NCBI GenBank assembly: GCA_027080775.1
Contig: JALWPV010000084.1
Coordinates: 1 to 33,110 of the forward strand
Origin: Acidilobaceae archaeon
GTDB taxonomy: Archaea > Thermoproteota > Thermoprotei_A > Sulfolobales > Acidilobaceae
Length of the DNA stretch: 33,110 bases
Direction: 5' to 3'
Made by a program: the position numbers and the translations under genes
Shown: piece after piece, positions 22,896 to 33,110 of the stretch
Numbering within the stretch: position 1 is the first letter of the stretch
How the letters are laid out: the number at the start of each line of letters is the position of its first letter
The notes under the pieces: generated by a model
The model's input: only the letters and a program-made list of their open reading frames with translations
The model's database searches: none
What the model was told of the DNA's origin: nothing

Positions 22896-24389
22896 CTATA
22901 GGGACATGAGGTTCCTCGCGTAGTAGTCTATCGCATCCCTTGGCCTCGCCCTGGTGTTTAGGGTGAGGGCCCTCCTCAGGGCTGTCCTGAGGGGCTCCCT
23001 TATCGGGGCAGTCTCGCTTACTATGCACTGCTCGTAGTACTGCCTCACCCTATCCACGACCCCCCCGGCGCCCGAGGCCTCCCTGCGGAGGGCCGAGACG
23101 GCTGCCTCTACCCTGCTTATGTAGGCGGCCGCCCTCGGGTTGCTCCTCCTCAGGGCGTCGAGGGCCTGCCTGGGCGGGGGCCTCCTGGCTAGGGCTGAGA
23201 GCATCATCATGTTCAGGACCCAGATGCAGTAGCAAGGGGATCCACGGGCCACCCTGTAGAGGAGGGCGGCCAGGTTGAAGACGTCGCTCGAGAGGCTCCC
23301 CGCCCTCCCCCTCGAGGCCACGAGGAGCGGGTCGCTGTACTCGGGGGTGAAGAGGTCCACGAGGAACCTGCCGTCAACCCTGTTGTAGCCCGTGAAGTCT
23401 GCGAGCTTCAGGAGTGGGGCCCCCCGGACCCTCCGGTAGAGCACGTTGGCGGGCTTCAAGTCGAAGTGGGCGAGGCCGAAGGAGTGCGCCAGCGCGAGTG
23501 CACCGCCTACCTGGCGGGCCACGCTTACAACGAGGTCATCGCGGGGCTCGCTGGCCTCGAGGGACTCGAGGTCCCCCTCCGCCAGCTCCATCGCTATGAA
23601 TGGGGGGTTGTAGGTGTACTCCTCGACGGACTCGTAGGAGCGGCGGGGCACGTGGATCGTGTAGACCCTGAGGATGTTAGAGGCCCTCTCCTCGAGGAGG
23701 CCCGCGAGGTCCCTCGGGTAGCCTAGGGCCTCGAGGTTGTGGGTTATGATCCTCCTATCAGCGTTGGAGAGCCTGGCGAGCACCTGGGCCTCCGAGACGA
23801 GCCTGTAGACCTCTAGGACAGCCCTGGCGTCGCCGGGCTTTATGCGGGGTATCTTGAGCGCAACCCTCTCCCCCCACGGGGCCTCGGCTAGCATTATGTA
23901 GCTGAAGGCCCCCTTGTCGCTGTGGAGCCCGAGGACCCTATAGCCGGCGAGCTCGAGGCCGACCCAGCCCTCGGGCGGTGGGGGCCTCGCCTCCCTCGGC
24001 TTCGCCGCCCCCAGGGCCCTCTGGACCTCCTCGGGGAGGCTCGAGAGTGGGGTCTCCCAGACGTCTACGACCCCCACCTCCCCGAGGTCCTCGAGTACCT
24101 TGAGGGCCTTTGAGCCGAGGATCCTGCCCTCACTAGTCTCGCCCACGACGCCGACTATGACTCCCTTGTAGGCGTATACCCTGTACTCCCCGCCGGGCCC
24201 CGTGAACTTAACCCTGACCAGGCTATCAGGGGAGGACTCGCTGGCCAGGAGTGACAGGAGGTCCTCGAGGCCCTTAGCCTTGAGCCTTGTCTTCAGCTTC
24301 CCGTTTATGAGTATGGCTAGCTCCACGTCCTGGCTGGAGAGCGCCTCGCTCAGCTCGTCGATGTTCGCCGCTATCCTGGCCTTGGCCAA
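22896..24389 (-). CDS. Eukaryotic-like Ser/Thr protein kinase with N-terminal domain of unknown function
   Basis: This 497-residue protein is part of a vWA-FHA-kinase cluster. Residues 1-125 form an alpha/beta region I do not recognise. A Pro-rich linker (131-140) leads to the kinase domain: degenerate glycine loop (153-162, LGLHSDKGAF), catalytic Lys179 in VALKIP, catalytic loop HFDLKPANVL (308-317), metal-binding Asp331 in DFT (DFG in most kinases), and SSDVFNLAALLYRVARGSP for helix F. The tail (about 400-497) is helical. TTG 24389 has AGGTGA seven bases upstream. It is probably cytosolic, as I see no membrane helix. Confidence 0.9.
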   Translation of the reverse strand: MAKARIAANIDELSEALSSQDVELAILINGKLKTRLKAKGLEDLLSLLASESSPDSLVRVKFTGPGGEYRVYAYKGVIVGVVGETSEGRILGSKALKVLEDLGEVGVVDVWETPLSSLPEEVQRALGAAKPREARPPPPEGWVGLELAGYRVLGLHSDKGAFSYIMLAEAPWGERVALKIPRIKPGDARAVLEVYRLVSEAQVLARLSNADRRIITHNLEALGYPRDLAGLLEERASNILRVYTIHVPRRSYESVEEYTYNPPFIAMELAEGDLESLEASEPRDDLVVSVARQVGGALALAHSFGLAHFDLKPANVLYRRVRGAPLLKLADFTGYNRVDGRFLVDLFTPEYSDPLLVASRGRAGSLSSDVFNLAALLYRVARGSPCYCIWVLNMMMLSALARRPPPRQALDALRRSNPRAAAYISRVEAAVSALRREASGAGGVVDRVRQYYEQCIVSETAPIREPLRTALRRALTLNTRARPRDAIDYYARNLMSL

Positions 24390-24399
24390 AAAGCTTCAC

Positions 24400-24780
24400 C
24401 TAGCCCCCACTCGACTCCTCACCCTTACCGGCCTCACCTTTACTTCTTTCCCGCTCCCCGCTGACATCCTCTAGGGGTTTTAACTCGAGGATGGTAGTAC
24501 CGAGGAGTACCTCCAGGCCGGAGTCGGGTATGGGTATGGGGCCCTTGCCCCTTATGTCCTCCCCCTTGACGTAGGTCCCGTTCCTGCTCCCTATATCCTG
24601 GATGTACCACTTGCCGTCGAAGTAGGATATCCTGGCGTGCCTCCTCGACACGAGCCTGTCCGGTAGGAGTACGTGCGCCTCCGGGCTCCTGCCGATGAGG
24701 TACGTCCCCGGCTCTAGGGTCATCTCACGCCAGGCCGGCTCGAAGAACGACCTCTTAACCCTCACGAGCAGCCTCTTCAA
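24400..24780 (-). CDS. FHA-domain phosphothreonine-binding protein
   Basis: This 126-residue protein consists of one forkhead-associated domain plus a short charged tail (RERSKGEAGKGEESSGG). The phosphothreonine-binding residues are all there: GRSPEAHVLLPDRLVSRRHARI (GR, and SxxH) and DIGSRNGTYV (NGT). A single small FHA protein directly before a kinase is expected to read that kinase's phosphothreonine mark or bring substrates to it. Its stop is 10 bp upstream of the kinase start. Identification is secure; the partner assignment is inferred from context. Confidence 0.95.
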   Translation of the reverse strand: MKRLLVRVKRSFFEPAWREMTLEPGTYLIGRSPEAHVLLPDRLVSRRHARISYFDGKWYIQDIGSRNGTYVKGEDIRGKGPIPIPDSGLEVLLGTTILELKPLEDVSGERERSKGEAGKGEESSGG

Positions 24781-24825
24781 CTCCCAGCCTACCCCCAGGC
24801 ACTAGGGGCCCCGGGGTGCCTAGGG

Positions 24826-28115
<3,290 letters not shown>

Positions 28116-28146
28116 CTACACCCGCCGGGTAATATGGGTGATTACA

Positions 28147-28155
28147 GTTTAAATG
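28147..28155 (-). promoter_or_regulatory. TATA box of the HTH regulator
   Basis: The minus strand reads CATTTAAAC, with its centre about 36 bp upstream of GTG 28115, predicting a start near 28124. Confidence 0.55.
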
Positions 28156-28169
28156 TATAGCTATAGCGA

Positions 28170-28207
28170 GAATGTTTGTGTCGGGGAGCGAACACTCTAA
28201 ATGTTCC
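28170..28207. promoter_or_regulatory. Cluster of three related half-sites (candidate operator)
   Basis: GAATGTTTG (28170-28178), the reverse of CGAACACTC (28189-28197, that is GAGTGTTCG) and AAATGTTCC (28199-28207) share the core TGTT. The last two form GAACA-N7-TGTTC at 28190-28206. They lie between the divergent TATA boxes of the HTH regulator and rio2. Confidence 0.4.
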
Positions 28208-28233
28208 CCCTAAAGCTCCACGCCTGTAGGCCC

Positions 28234-28242
28234 CCTATAAGA
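28234..28242 (+). promoter_or_regulatory. TATA box of rio2
   Basis: CCTATAAGA, about 50 bp upstream of GTG 28287, predicts a start near 28264. Confidence 0.55.
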
Positions 28243-28286
28243 GGGCCGGGTGCCCCATCCAGTAAACCCCGGGGGAGCAGCGGCGG

Positions 28287-29204
28287 GTGCCCGGCAGGCT
28301 CGCTAGGATCCTCGAGGCCCTGAAGGACGATGACTATAGGGTGCTGAGGGCCATAGAGAGGAACCTCGGCCGCTACGAGTACGTCCCAGCCGAGGTCGTG
28401 GAGAGGCAGTCGAGGCTGCCGCCCTCGAGGCTCCTGAGGAGCCTCAGGAGGCTCTCGGACCTCAAGCTCGTGAGGAGGACCCTTGGGAGCGTGATAGGCT
28501 ACACCCTCACGTTCCCGGGCCTCGACGCGCTGGCCATCAGGGCCCTCACCGCTAAGGGCGTGATAGAGGAGCTGGGCGACGTCATAGGCGCCGGTAAGGA
28601 GAGCGACGTCTACATAGCCCTGACCCCCACGGGCCGCAGGGTCGTTGTGAAGCTCCACAGGGAGGGGAAGGCCCCCTTCCACAGGATAAGGAGGACCAGG
28701 AGCTTCGCCGCCGACTTGAATAGGAGGAGCCTCATACTATGGGCCAAGCTCCTCGGGGAGAGGGAGTTCAAGGCCCTCCTAGAGCTCCACGCCCGGGGGG
28801 CCCGGGTGCCGGAGCCCATAGCGTGGAACAGGCACGCCGTTGTCCAGGGCCTCGTGGAGGGGGCCGTGGAGCTCTACCGGGTCCCCCCTCTCACCGTGGG
28901 GGAGGCGCGGGAGGCCCTGGCCCAGGTGCTCGAGACGGTGAGGATAGCCTATAGGGAGGCCGGCATAGTGCACGGCGACTTGAGCGAGTACAACGTACTG
29001 GTGGCCGAGGAGGACGGGGGCGTCGGGGCCTACGTCATAGACTGGCCCCAGTACGTCTACGCCGCCGAGCCCCACGCAAGCGAGCTCCTGGAGAGGGACG
29101 TGCGCTACATCACGAGGTTCTTCCGCTCCAAGTACGGCGTCGAGGCCAGCCTCGAGGAGGCCCTCGCCTACGTTAGGGGTGAGAGGGGTGAGCCGCCGGT
29201 CTGA
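28287..29204 (+). CDS. rio2: RIO2-family atypical protein kinase
   Basis: This kinase/ATPase acts in maturation of the small ribosomal subunit. It has 305 residues. The N-terminal winged helix (about 1-85) is specific to RIO2 and separates it from RIO1. The RIO kinase domain has the ATP loop GAGKESDVYIA, Lys in VVVKLHREG, the catalytic loop IVHGDLSEYNVLV and the metal Asp in VIDWPQYV, with the flexible-loop region FHRIRRTRSFA. GTG 28287 is used. Its last codons overlap the start of the DUF460 gene, so the two are probably translated from one mRNA. Confidence 0.97.
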   Translation: MPGRLARILEALKDDDYRVLRAIERNLGRYEYVPAEVVERQSRLPPSRLLRSLRRLSDLKLVRRTLGSVIGYTLTFPGLDALAIRALTAKGVIEELGDVIGAGKESDVYIALTPTGRRVVVKLHREGKAPFHRIRRTRSFAADLNRRSLILWAKLLGEREFKALLELHARGARVPEPIAWNRHAVVQGLVEGAVELYRVPPLTVGEAREALAQVLETVRIAYREAGIVHGDLSEYNVLVAEEDGGVGAYVIDWPQYVYAAEPHASELLERDVRYITRFFRSKYGVEASLEEALAYVRGERGEPPV

Positions 29205-31200
29205 GGGGCCCGTCTACATGGGCGTCGACCTGGAGTCCGGAGAGCCGGGATCCCCCGGGGCGAGGTACTCCATAGCCCTCGTGGACGGGGACGGCAGGCT
29301 GCTCGAGAAGGTGGAGGGGGCCAGCCTAGCCAGGATCCTCAGGCTGGCCTGGGAGTGGAGGCCCGAGGCTATAGGCACCGACAACCCCTACGAGCTCGCC
29401 AGGACAGGCAGGGACCTGGCGAGGATCCTGGAGCTTCTCCCCCCCAAGACGAGGCTCGTCCAGGTCAACGTCGTCGACGGGAGGCCCGTTAGCCTGAGGG
29501 AGGCCGCCTCGAGGGCCGGCCTCGAGGCGGGGCAGGGCAAGCTCAGCCCGGGGAGGACCGCATACCTCGCAGCCGTGCTGGCGGCCAGGGGGCTGGGGGC
29601 GCCACTGGAGCTTGTGGGTGAGAAGACCATCATAACCGTCTCGAGGGGGCGCTGGAGCAGGAGCGGTGGCATGAGCGAGGCTAGGTACCAGAGGAGGATC
29701 AGGGCCAGCGTGAAGAGGGCGGCCGATAAGGTCAGGGAGGCCCTAGAGAGGGCTGGCCTCGACTTCGACGTCACCTACAGGGAGGCCGAGGGAGGCCTCG
29801 ACTCAGCGGTCTTCACGGTCTACGCCCCGAGGGAGAGGCTCGTGGGCGTTGTGAGGCCCCACAGGGGCGTGGACTACACGATAAGCGTCAGGGTAGCCCA
29901 TAGGGGCGAGGTCCGCCTGGCCGGCGCGGGGCCCGAGAGGCCTGATAGGCCCCTCATAGTAGGCCTCGACCCAGGCCAGACCACCGGCCTCGCCGTGCTA
30001 GACCTCCATGGGAGGGTCCTCCTGACGACGGCTGGGAGGGGCCTGGATAGGGGGGCCATAATAGAGATACTCGAGTCCCTCGGGAAGCCCGTTATTGTAG
30101 CGGTCGACGTTGACGAGGTGCCCGAGGCGGTTAGGAAGCTGGCGGCCCAGTTCAACGCAGAGCTATACCACCCCGACAGGCCCATGAGCGTCGCCGAGAA
30201 GTCCGCCCTCGCAGCCAAGGCCCTAGGAGGCAGGCTCCCCGGGACCACCCACGAGAGGGACGCCCTAGCGGCTGCCTATAGGGCCTACCTGAACCTCCAG
30301 GCCAAGCTGCGCCACCTCGAGAGCTACCTCTCCAAGTTCGACGTCGACATAGACCCGCGGAGGGTCAAGGAGGCAGTGATAAGGGGCATAACCGTGGCCG
30401 AGGCGGTTGAGAGGGAGCTCGAGAGGATCCTCTCACCAGCCCTCCAGGCCCCGGGGGAGCCCCCCAAGCCCCAGGCCCGCGGGGAGCCCAGGTGCCCCCA
30501 GGGCGAGTCGGAGAGAATCCACCTCCTCGAGGCCGAGGTTAAGAGGCTCCAGGCCGAGGCCGAGAGGGAGAGGAGGAGGGCTGAGAGGCTCGAGGTGGAG
30601 CTCGGGGAGTGCAGGGCCAGGCTGCGCTCGGCCCCCCAGAGGGGCCCCGAGGCCCTCGAGGCCGAGGCTAGGAGGCACGCTGAGAGGGCCTCCAAGCTGG
30701 AGGCCGAGGTGGAGGCCCTCAAGGGCGCCCTGGAGAGGCTGACAAGCCTAGCGGTGAGGGCCGGGAGGGGGGAGGTACTCGCCGCCAGGATCCTCCCAGC
30801 CCTGACCAGGCCCCGCTTGAGGGAGACAATCGAGAGGGAGGGCCCCCTGAGGGAGGGGGAGGTTGTTGTAGTGGAGAACCCGGGCCACTTCGACCGGGAG
30901 GCCCTGGACGCCCTCGCCGAGGCGGGCGTGGCCGCCGTCCTCCTGCCCGGGTGGAGCGGGGGGCCCCTGAGGCTGGCCCGGGAGTTGAAGAGGAGGATGA
31001 TACCCCTCCTGAGGCTGGAGGACTACCTCGTCGAGATAGCCGGGGGCTACGCCTTCGTGGACTCTAGGGTGCACCTGGACGCCGAGGAGTGGGTTAGGAG
31101 GGTCCGGGAGGAGAGGGAGAGGCAGCTCGACCTGGAGAGGATTGTGAGGGAGTACAGGGAGATGAGGGCTAGAAGAGGGTCACCTCGCCGCGGAGTATGA
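29188..31200 (+). CDS. DUF460 (COG2433) family predicted RNase H-fold nuclease
   Basis: This archaeal protein of unknown function (670 residues) shows three parts. Residues 1-200 are a first RNase-H-like domain ([32 protein letters not shown]). About 245-370 form a second, RuvC-like domain with [42 protein letters not shown] and [14 protein letters not shown], whose Asp residues could bind metal. About 460-545 form a long Glu/Arg-rich coiled coil. The C-terminal part (about 555-670) has further alpha/beta structure. GTG 29188 follows GGTGAGA; GTG 29179 and ATG 29218 also fit. It overlaps rio2 by 17 bp, and its 3' end overlaps convergent mat by 32 bp. Nuclease activity is inferred from fold. 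Confidence 0.85.
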   Translation: MSRRSEGPVYMGVDLESGEPGSPGARYSIALVDGDGRLLEKVEGASLARILRLAWEWRPEAIGTDNPYELARTGRDLARILELLPPKTRLVQVNVVDGRPVSLREAASRAGLEAGQGKLSPGRTAYLAAVLAARGLGAPLELVGEKTIITVSRGRWSRSGGMSEARYQRRIRASVKRAADKVREALERAGLDFDVTYREAEGGLDSAVFTVYAPRERLVGVVRPHRGVDYTISVRVAHRGEVRLAGAGPERPDRPLIVGLDPGQTTGLAVLDLHGRVLLTTAGRGLDRGAIIEILESLGKPVIVAVDVDEVPEAVRKLAAQFNAELYHPDRPMSVAEKSALAAKALGGRLPGTTHERDALAAAYRAYLNLQAKLRHLESYLSKFDVDIDPRRVKEAVIRGITVAEAVERELERILSPALQAPGEPPKPQARGEPRCPQGESERIHLLEAEVKRLQAEAERERRRAERLEVELGECRARLRSAPQRGPEALEAEARRHAERASKLEAEVEALKGALERLTSLAVRAGRGEVLAARILPALTRPRLRETIEREGPLREGEVVVVENPGHFDREALDALAEAGVAAVLLPGWSGGPLRLARELKRRMIPLLRLEDYLVEIAGGYAFVDSRVHLDAEEWVRRVREERERQLDLERIVREYREMRARRGSPRRGV

Positions 31201-32389
31201 GGTCGGTCAGCTCCGTTATCCTCGATAGGGTCTCGTCCACTATCCCCGTTATCTCGGCCCTCATGTCCCCGGTGAGCCTAGCCCCCTCCTCTAGGTTCAC
31301 CTTCACATCAGCCACTAGGGGGTCGTCTATGGGCCTGCCTATCTGGCTAAGGAGCTTCACGTAGACCTCCCTGACCCCCTTCACCTGCTCGTAGATCTTC
31401 CTGGCTATTATGTTGGCGGCAACGTTGTAGATCTTGCCTACGTGGCTCACAGGGTTCTTGCCGGCGGTTGCCTCGAGGCTCATGGGCCTGAGCGGGGTTA
31501 TGAGCCCGTTGGCCCTGTTGCCCCTGCCCGTGGCGCCGTCGTCGCCGTGCTCGGCGCTGGTGCCCGTGACTGTCAGGTAGTACACGCCCTTCTCGGGTAT
31601 GTCCCCCGTGTTAACGTGTACGTGGACCTCGTAGTCGGGGGCTAGCCTGGAGGCGAGGTCGAGAACAGCCTCCCTGACGGCCTCCTTGGCGGCCTGGTAC
31701 TCCCCCGAGTCCCTTATGAGCCTGCTTATCATAGCAGCGGCTATCGTAAGGTCTATCCTCCTACCCCTCCTCAGCCCCATGACCTTTATGTCCTCGCCAA
31801 CCTCGGGGTGCCTCTGCTTGAAGTCCCCGCTGTTGAGGAGCCTCTCCGTGCTCAGCACCAGGTTCTCGAGTGTTGAGAGGGGGTAGAAGCCGCTGCCAAA
31901 GCTCGTGTCGTTGGAGCGCGGCACGCTCCTAGCGTTCTCGAATAACCCCACGAGGTCGACGCTCCCCTTCCCGATCTTGTAGTCAACTATGACGTGGGAC
32001 TCGGGGTCTAGGAAGCGGAAGTTCTCCCTTATCCACCTCTTAACAGAGCCCACGACTAGGCTGCCGACGGGCACGTGCTCCACTCCATCCTCAGTCTTGA
32101 CCTCCGTCGTGGCCCTCCCACTCACGATTATGTATATCGGGTGGAGTAACTCGCCCCCGCCGAAGCGGGGGGAGGCCTGGCCCCCGACTAGGAGGACCTT
32201 ATCAAGGTTGTGGTGGAGGATCCTCCCGAACCTCTTGAGGTAGTACTCGCTGAGGGCCCGGGAGGCCGCCTCCGCGGCCGCGTCGCTAATGTAATCCGGG
32301 TGGCCCAGGCCCTTCCTCTCAACAAGCTCGACCTCGAGCTCCTCAACGGAGGGGTAGGGGAAGGGCTCGACCACTATATTCCTGGCCAT
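31169..32389 (-). CDS. mat: S-adenosylmethionine synthetase, archaeal type
   Basis: This enzyme makes SAM from methionine and ATP, supplying the methyl donor for FlpA and TrmY in this window among others. The 406 residues match the archaeal MAT family, which is distinct from bacterial Met[87 protein letters not shown] and [17 protein letters not shown] 32389 lies about 26 bp from a TATA box centre, as in leaderless genes. It is convergent with the DUF460 gene. Confidence 0.98.
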   Translation of the reverse strand: MARNIVVEPFPYPSVEELEVELVERKGLGHPDYISDAAAEAASRALSEYYLKRFGRILHHNLDKVLLVGGQASPRFGGGELLHPIYIIVSGRATTEVKTEDGVEHVPVGSLVVGSVKRWIRENFRFLDPESHVIVDYKIGKGSVDLVGLFENARSVPRSNDTSFGSGFYPLSTLENLVLSTERLLNSGDFKQRHPEVGEDIKVMGLRRGRRIDLTIAAAMISRLIRDSGEYQAAKEAVREAVLDLASRLAPDYEVHVHVNTGDIPEKGVYYLTVTGTSAEHGDDGATGRGNRANGLITPLRPMSLEATAGKNPVSHVGKIYNVAANIIARKIYEQVKGVREVYVKLLSQIGRPIDDPLVADVKVNLEEGARLTGDMRAEITGIVDETLSRITELTDLILRGEVTLF

Positions 32390-32410
32390 CTCAACATCAC
32401 ACCCCCAGAC

Positions 32411-32420
32411 CCTTAATAGA
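32411..32420 (-). promoter_or_regulatory. TATA box of mat
   Basis: The minus strand reads TCTATTAAGG, with its centre about 26 bp upstream of ATG 32389. This fits transcription starting at the start codon. Confidence 0.6.
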
Positions 32421-32488
32421 CCCCGGCGTCTAGGGACACCCCCGACCCCCGGCGAAATTAAATCCTATACTCTAGCAGGCCCGGAGCC

Positions 32489-33109
32489 TCATGGCAGGAC
32501 CAGGTTGTAGACGCTAACCCAGAGCCCCAGGAAGAGGGCGGTATACGCCACGGCCCCCTCCACCGCCACCGAGGCTCCATGCCTAGCGGAGGCGGCCAGC
32601 GTGGCCGCGAGGCCTGCCAGGTAGAGGATTATGGGGGCCCAGAGCGACCCGAGGGGCCCGGGGAGGGAGCCGCTCGCCAGGCCGGCGGCCGAGCCCGCTA
32701 GGAGGCCCGCGAGCGTGGAGGCCGCAAGCATCCTACGCCTCCTCGGCGAGAGGGCCCAGAGGCTCACAGCGGGGCGCACCAGCGCGGCGGGGGTCAGGTT
32801 GGAGAGCCAGCCCAGAGCCAAGGCTGCCCCCAGAGCGGCGCACCGGCGGGGTGTGGGGCCTTCCTGCAGGATGCGCACCATCCCCCAGAGAGCCAGCGCG
32901 CCGAAGAGGGCAGCCCCGTTGTCGTCGTTGACGGCGCCGGAGATGAAGAGGAACTCGGGGATGAAGGCCGCGAGCCCGGCTGCCCCGACGGCCATCTCGG
33001 GCCGATCCGGGAAGACCTCCTGGCCGATTCGGTAGATCACCCAGACCGTGACCGCGCCCATCAGCACGGAGACGAGTCGGACCACCCGCAGGCCCAGCCA
33101 GGTGTCGCT
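32489..33109 (-). CDS. Partial membrane glycosyltransferase-like protein with mosaic codon usage
   Basis: The frame is open to the right edge, so the N-terminus is missing; the visible 206 residues end at TGA 32491-32489. The first part (VVRLVSVLMGAVTVWVIYRIG, then FIPEFLFISGAVNDDNGAAL) resembles bacterial, especially Chloroflexota, GT-C/DUF2142-type polytopic glycosyltransferases. The last 85 residues contain three hydrophobic segments without a clear family. Arg codons in the first part are all CGN (eight of eight) and Ile is ATC. After about 32750 Arg is mostly AGG, and an ATA for Ile appears, as in the rest of the window. It may be a recombinant gene, a transfer, or an assembly join. GTG 33085 is not a credible true start. 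Confidence 0.6.
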   Translation of the reverse strand, partial: SDTWLGLRVVRLVSVLMGAVTVWVIYRIGQEVFPDRPEMAVGAAGLAAFIPEFLFISGAVNDDNGAALFGALALWGMVRILQEGPTPRRCAALGAALALGWLSNLTPAALVRPAVSLWALSPRRRRMLAASTLAGLLAGSAAGLASGSLPGPLGSLWAPIILYLAGLAATLAASARHGASVAVEGAVAYTALFLGLWVSVYNLVLP

Positions 33110-33110
33110 T

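Overview
The window looks like chromosomal DNA of a hyperthermophilic crenarchaeon (Thermoproteota, possibly Desulfurococcales-like). It is very G+C-rich, yet Arg is mostly AGG and Ile mostly ATA. GTG and TTG starts are common, with GGTGA-type Shine-Dalgarno sites, and TATA boxes lie about 26 bp upstream of several starts. The gene content fits: an A/V-type ATP synthase, ribosomal proteins L14e and S30e (S30e is typical of Crenarchaeota, not Euryarchaeota), GatD/GatE, Nop5 and fibrillarin, archaeal-type SAM synthetase and Rio2. I see no tRNA, rRNA, CRISPR array, insertion sequence or prophage. The species cannot be named from the sequence alone.

Layout, left to right. (1) 1-1571, plus strand: the tail of an unknown gene, an ABC-2 type permease, and a secreted His-rich protein with many N-glycosylation sequons. 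(2) 1572-1790: a convergent spacer with an AT-rich tract. (3) 1791-5972, minus strand: ATP synthase operon atpF-E-A-B with a leaderless-type promoter. (4) 6065-7673, minus: O6-alkylguanine-DNA alkyltransferase, GTP cyclohydrolase III and L14e. (5) 7720-10784, minus: a metal-uptake operon (binding protein, ATPase, ABC-3 permease, DtxR/MntR-like repressor). A perfect 13-bp palindrome over its first start codon is a candidate operator. (6) 10879-12933, plus: the ATP synthase a/I subunit, divergent from the metal operon and sharing its short promoter region. (7) 12953-18562, minus: gatD-gatE, a ClC chloride channel with CBS domains, and the 50-residue S30e. (8) 18676-21142, plus: nop5, flpA and an UPF0216 gene, the C/D-box RNP operon. 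(9) 21098-26058, minus: a von Willebrand A protein, an FHA protein and a Ser/Thr kinase, forming a phospho-signalling module, followed by a PIG-V-like mannosyltransferase and TrmY. (10) 26172-33110: pyrG, a Cys-containing HTH regulator (minus), rio2 with a DUF460 predicted nuclease (plus), SAM synthetase (minus), and a partial membrane glycosyltransferase-like gene (minus) running off the right end.

Most genes serve information processing (translation, RNA modification, ribosome maturation) or core energetics, and they are packed tightly. Operon neighbours overlap, and three convergent pairs overlap at their 3' ends. The least ordinary points are: the vWA-FHA-kinase module; the terminal gene, whose codon usage changes from bacterial-like to crenarchaeal inside one reading frame; the channel-type Val in the ClC protein; and the candidate operators at 10778-10790 and 28170-28207.
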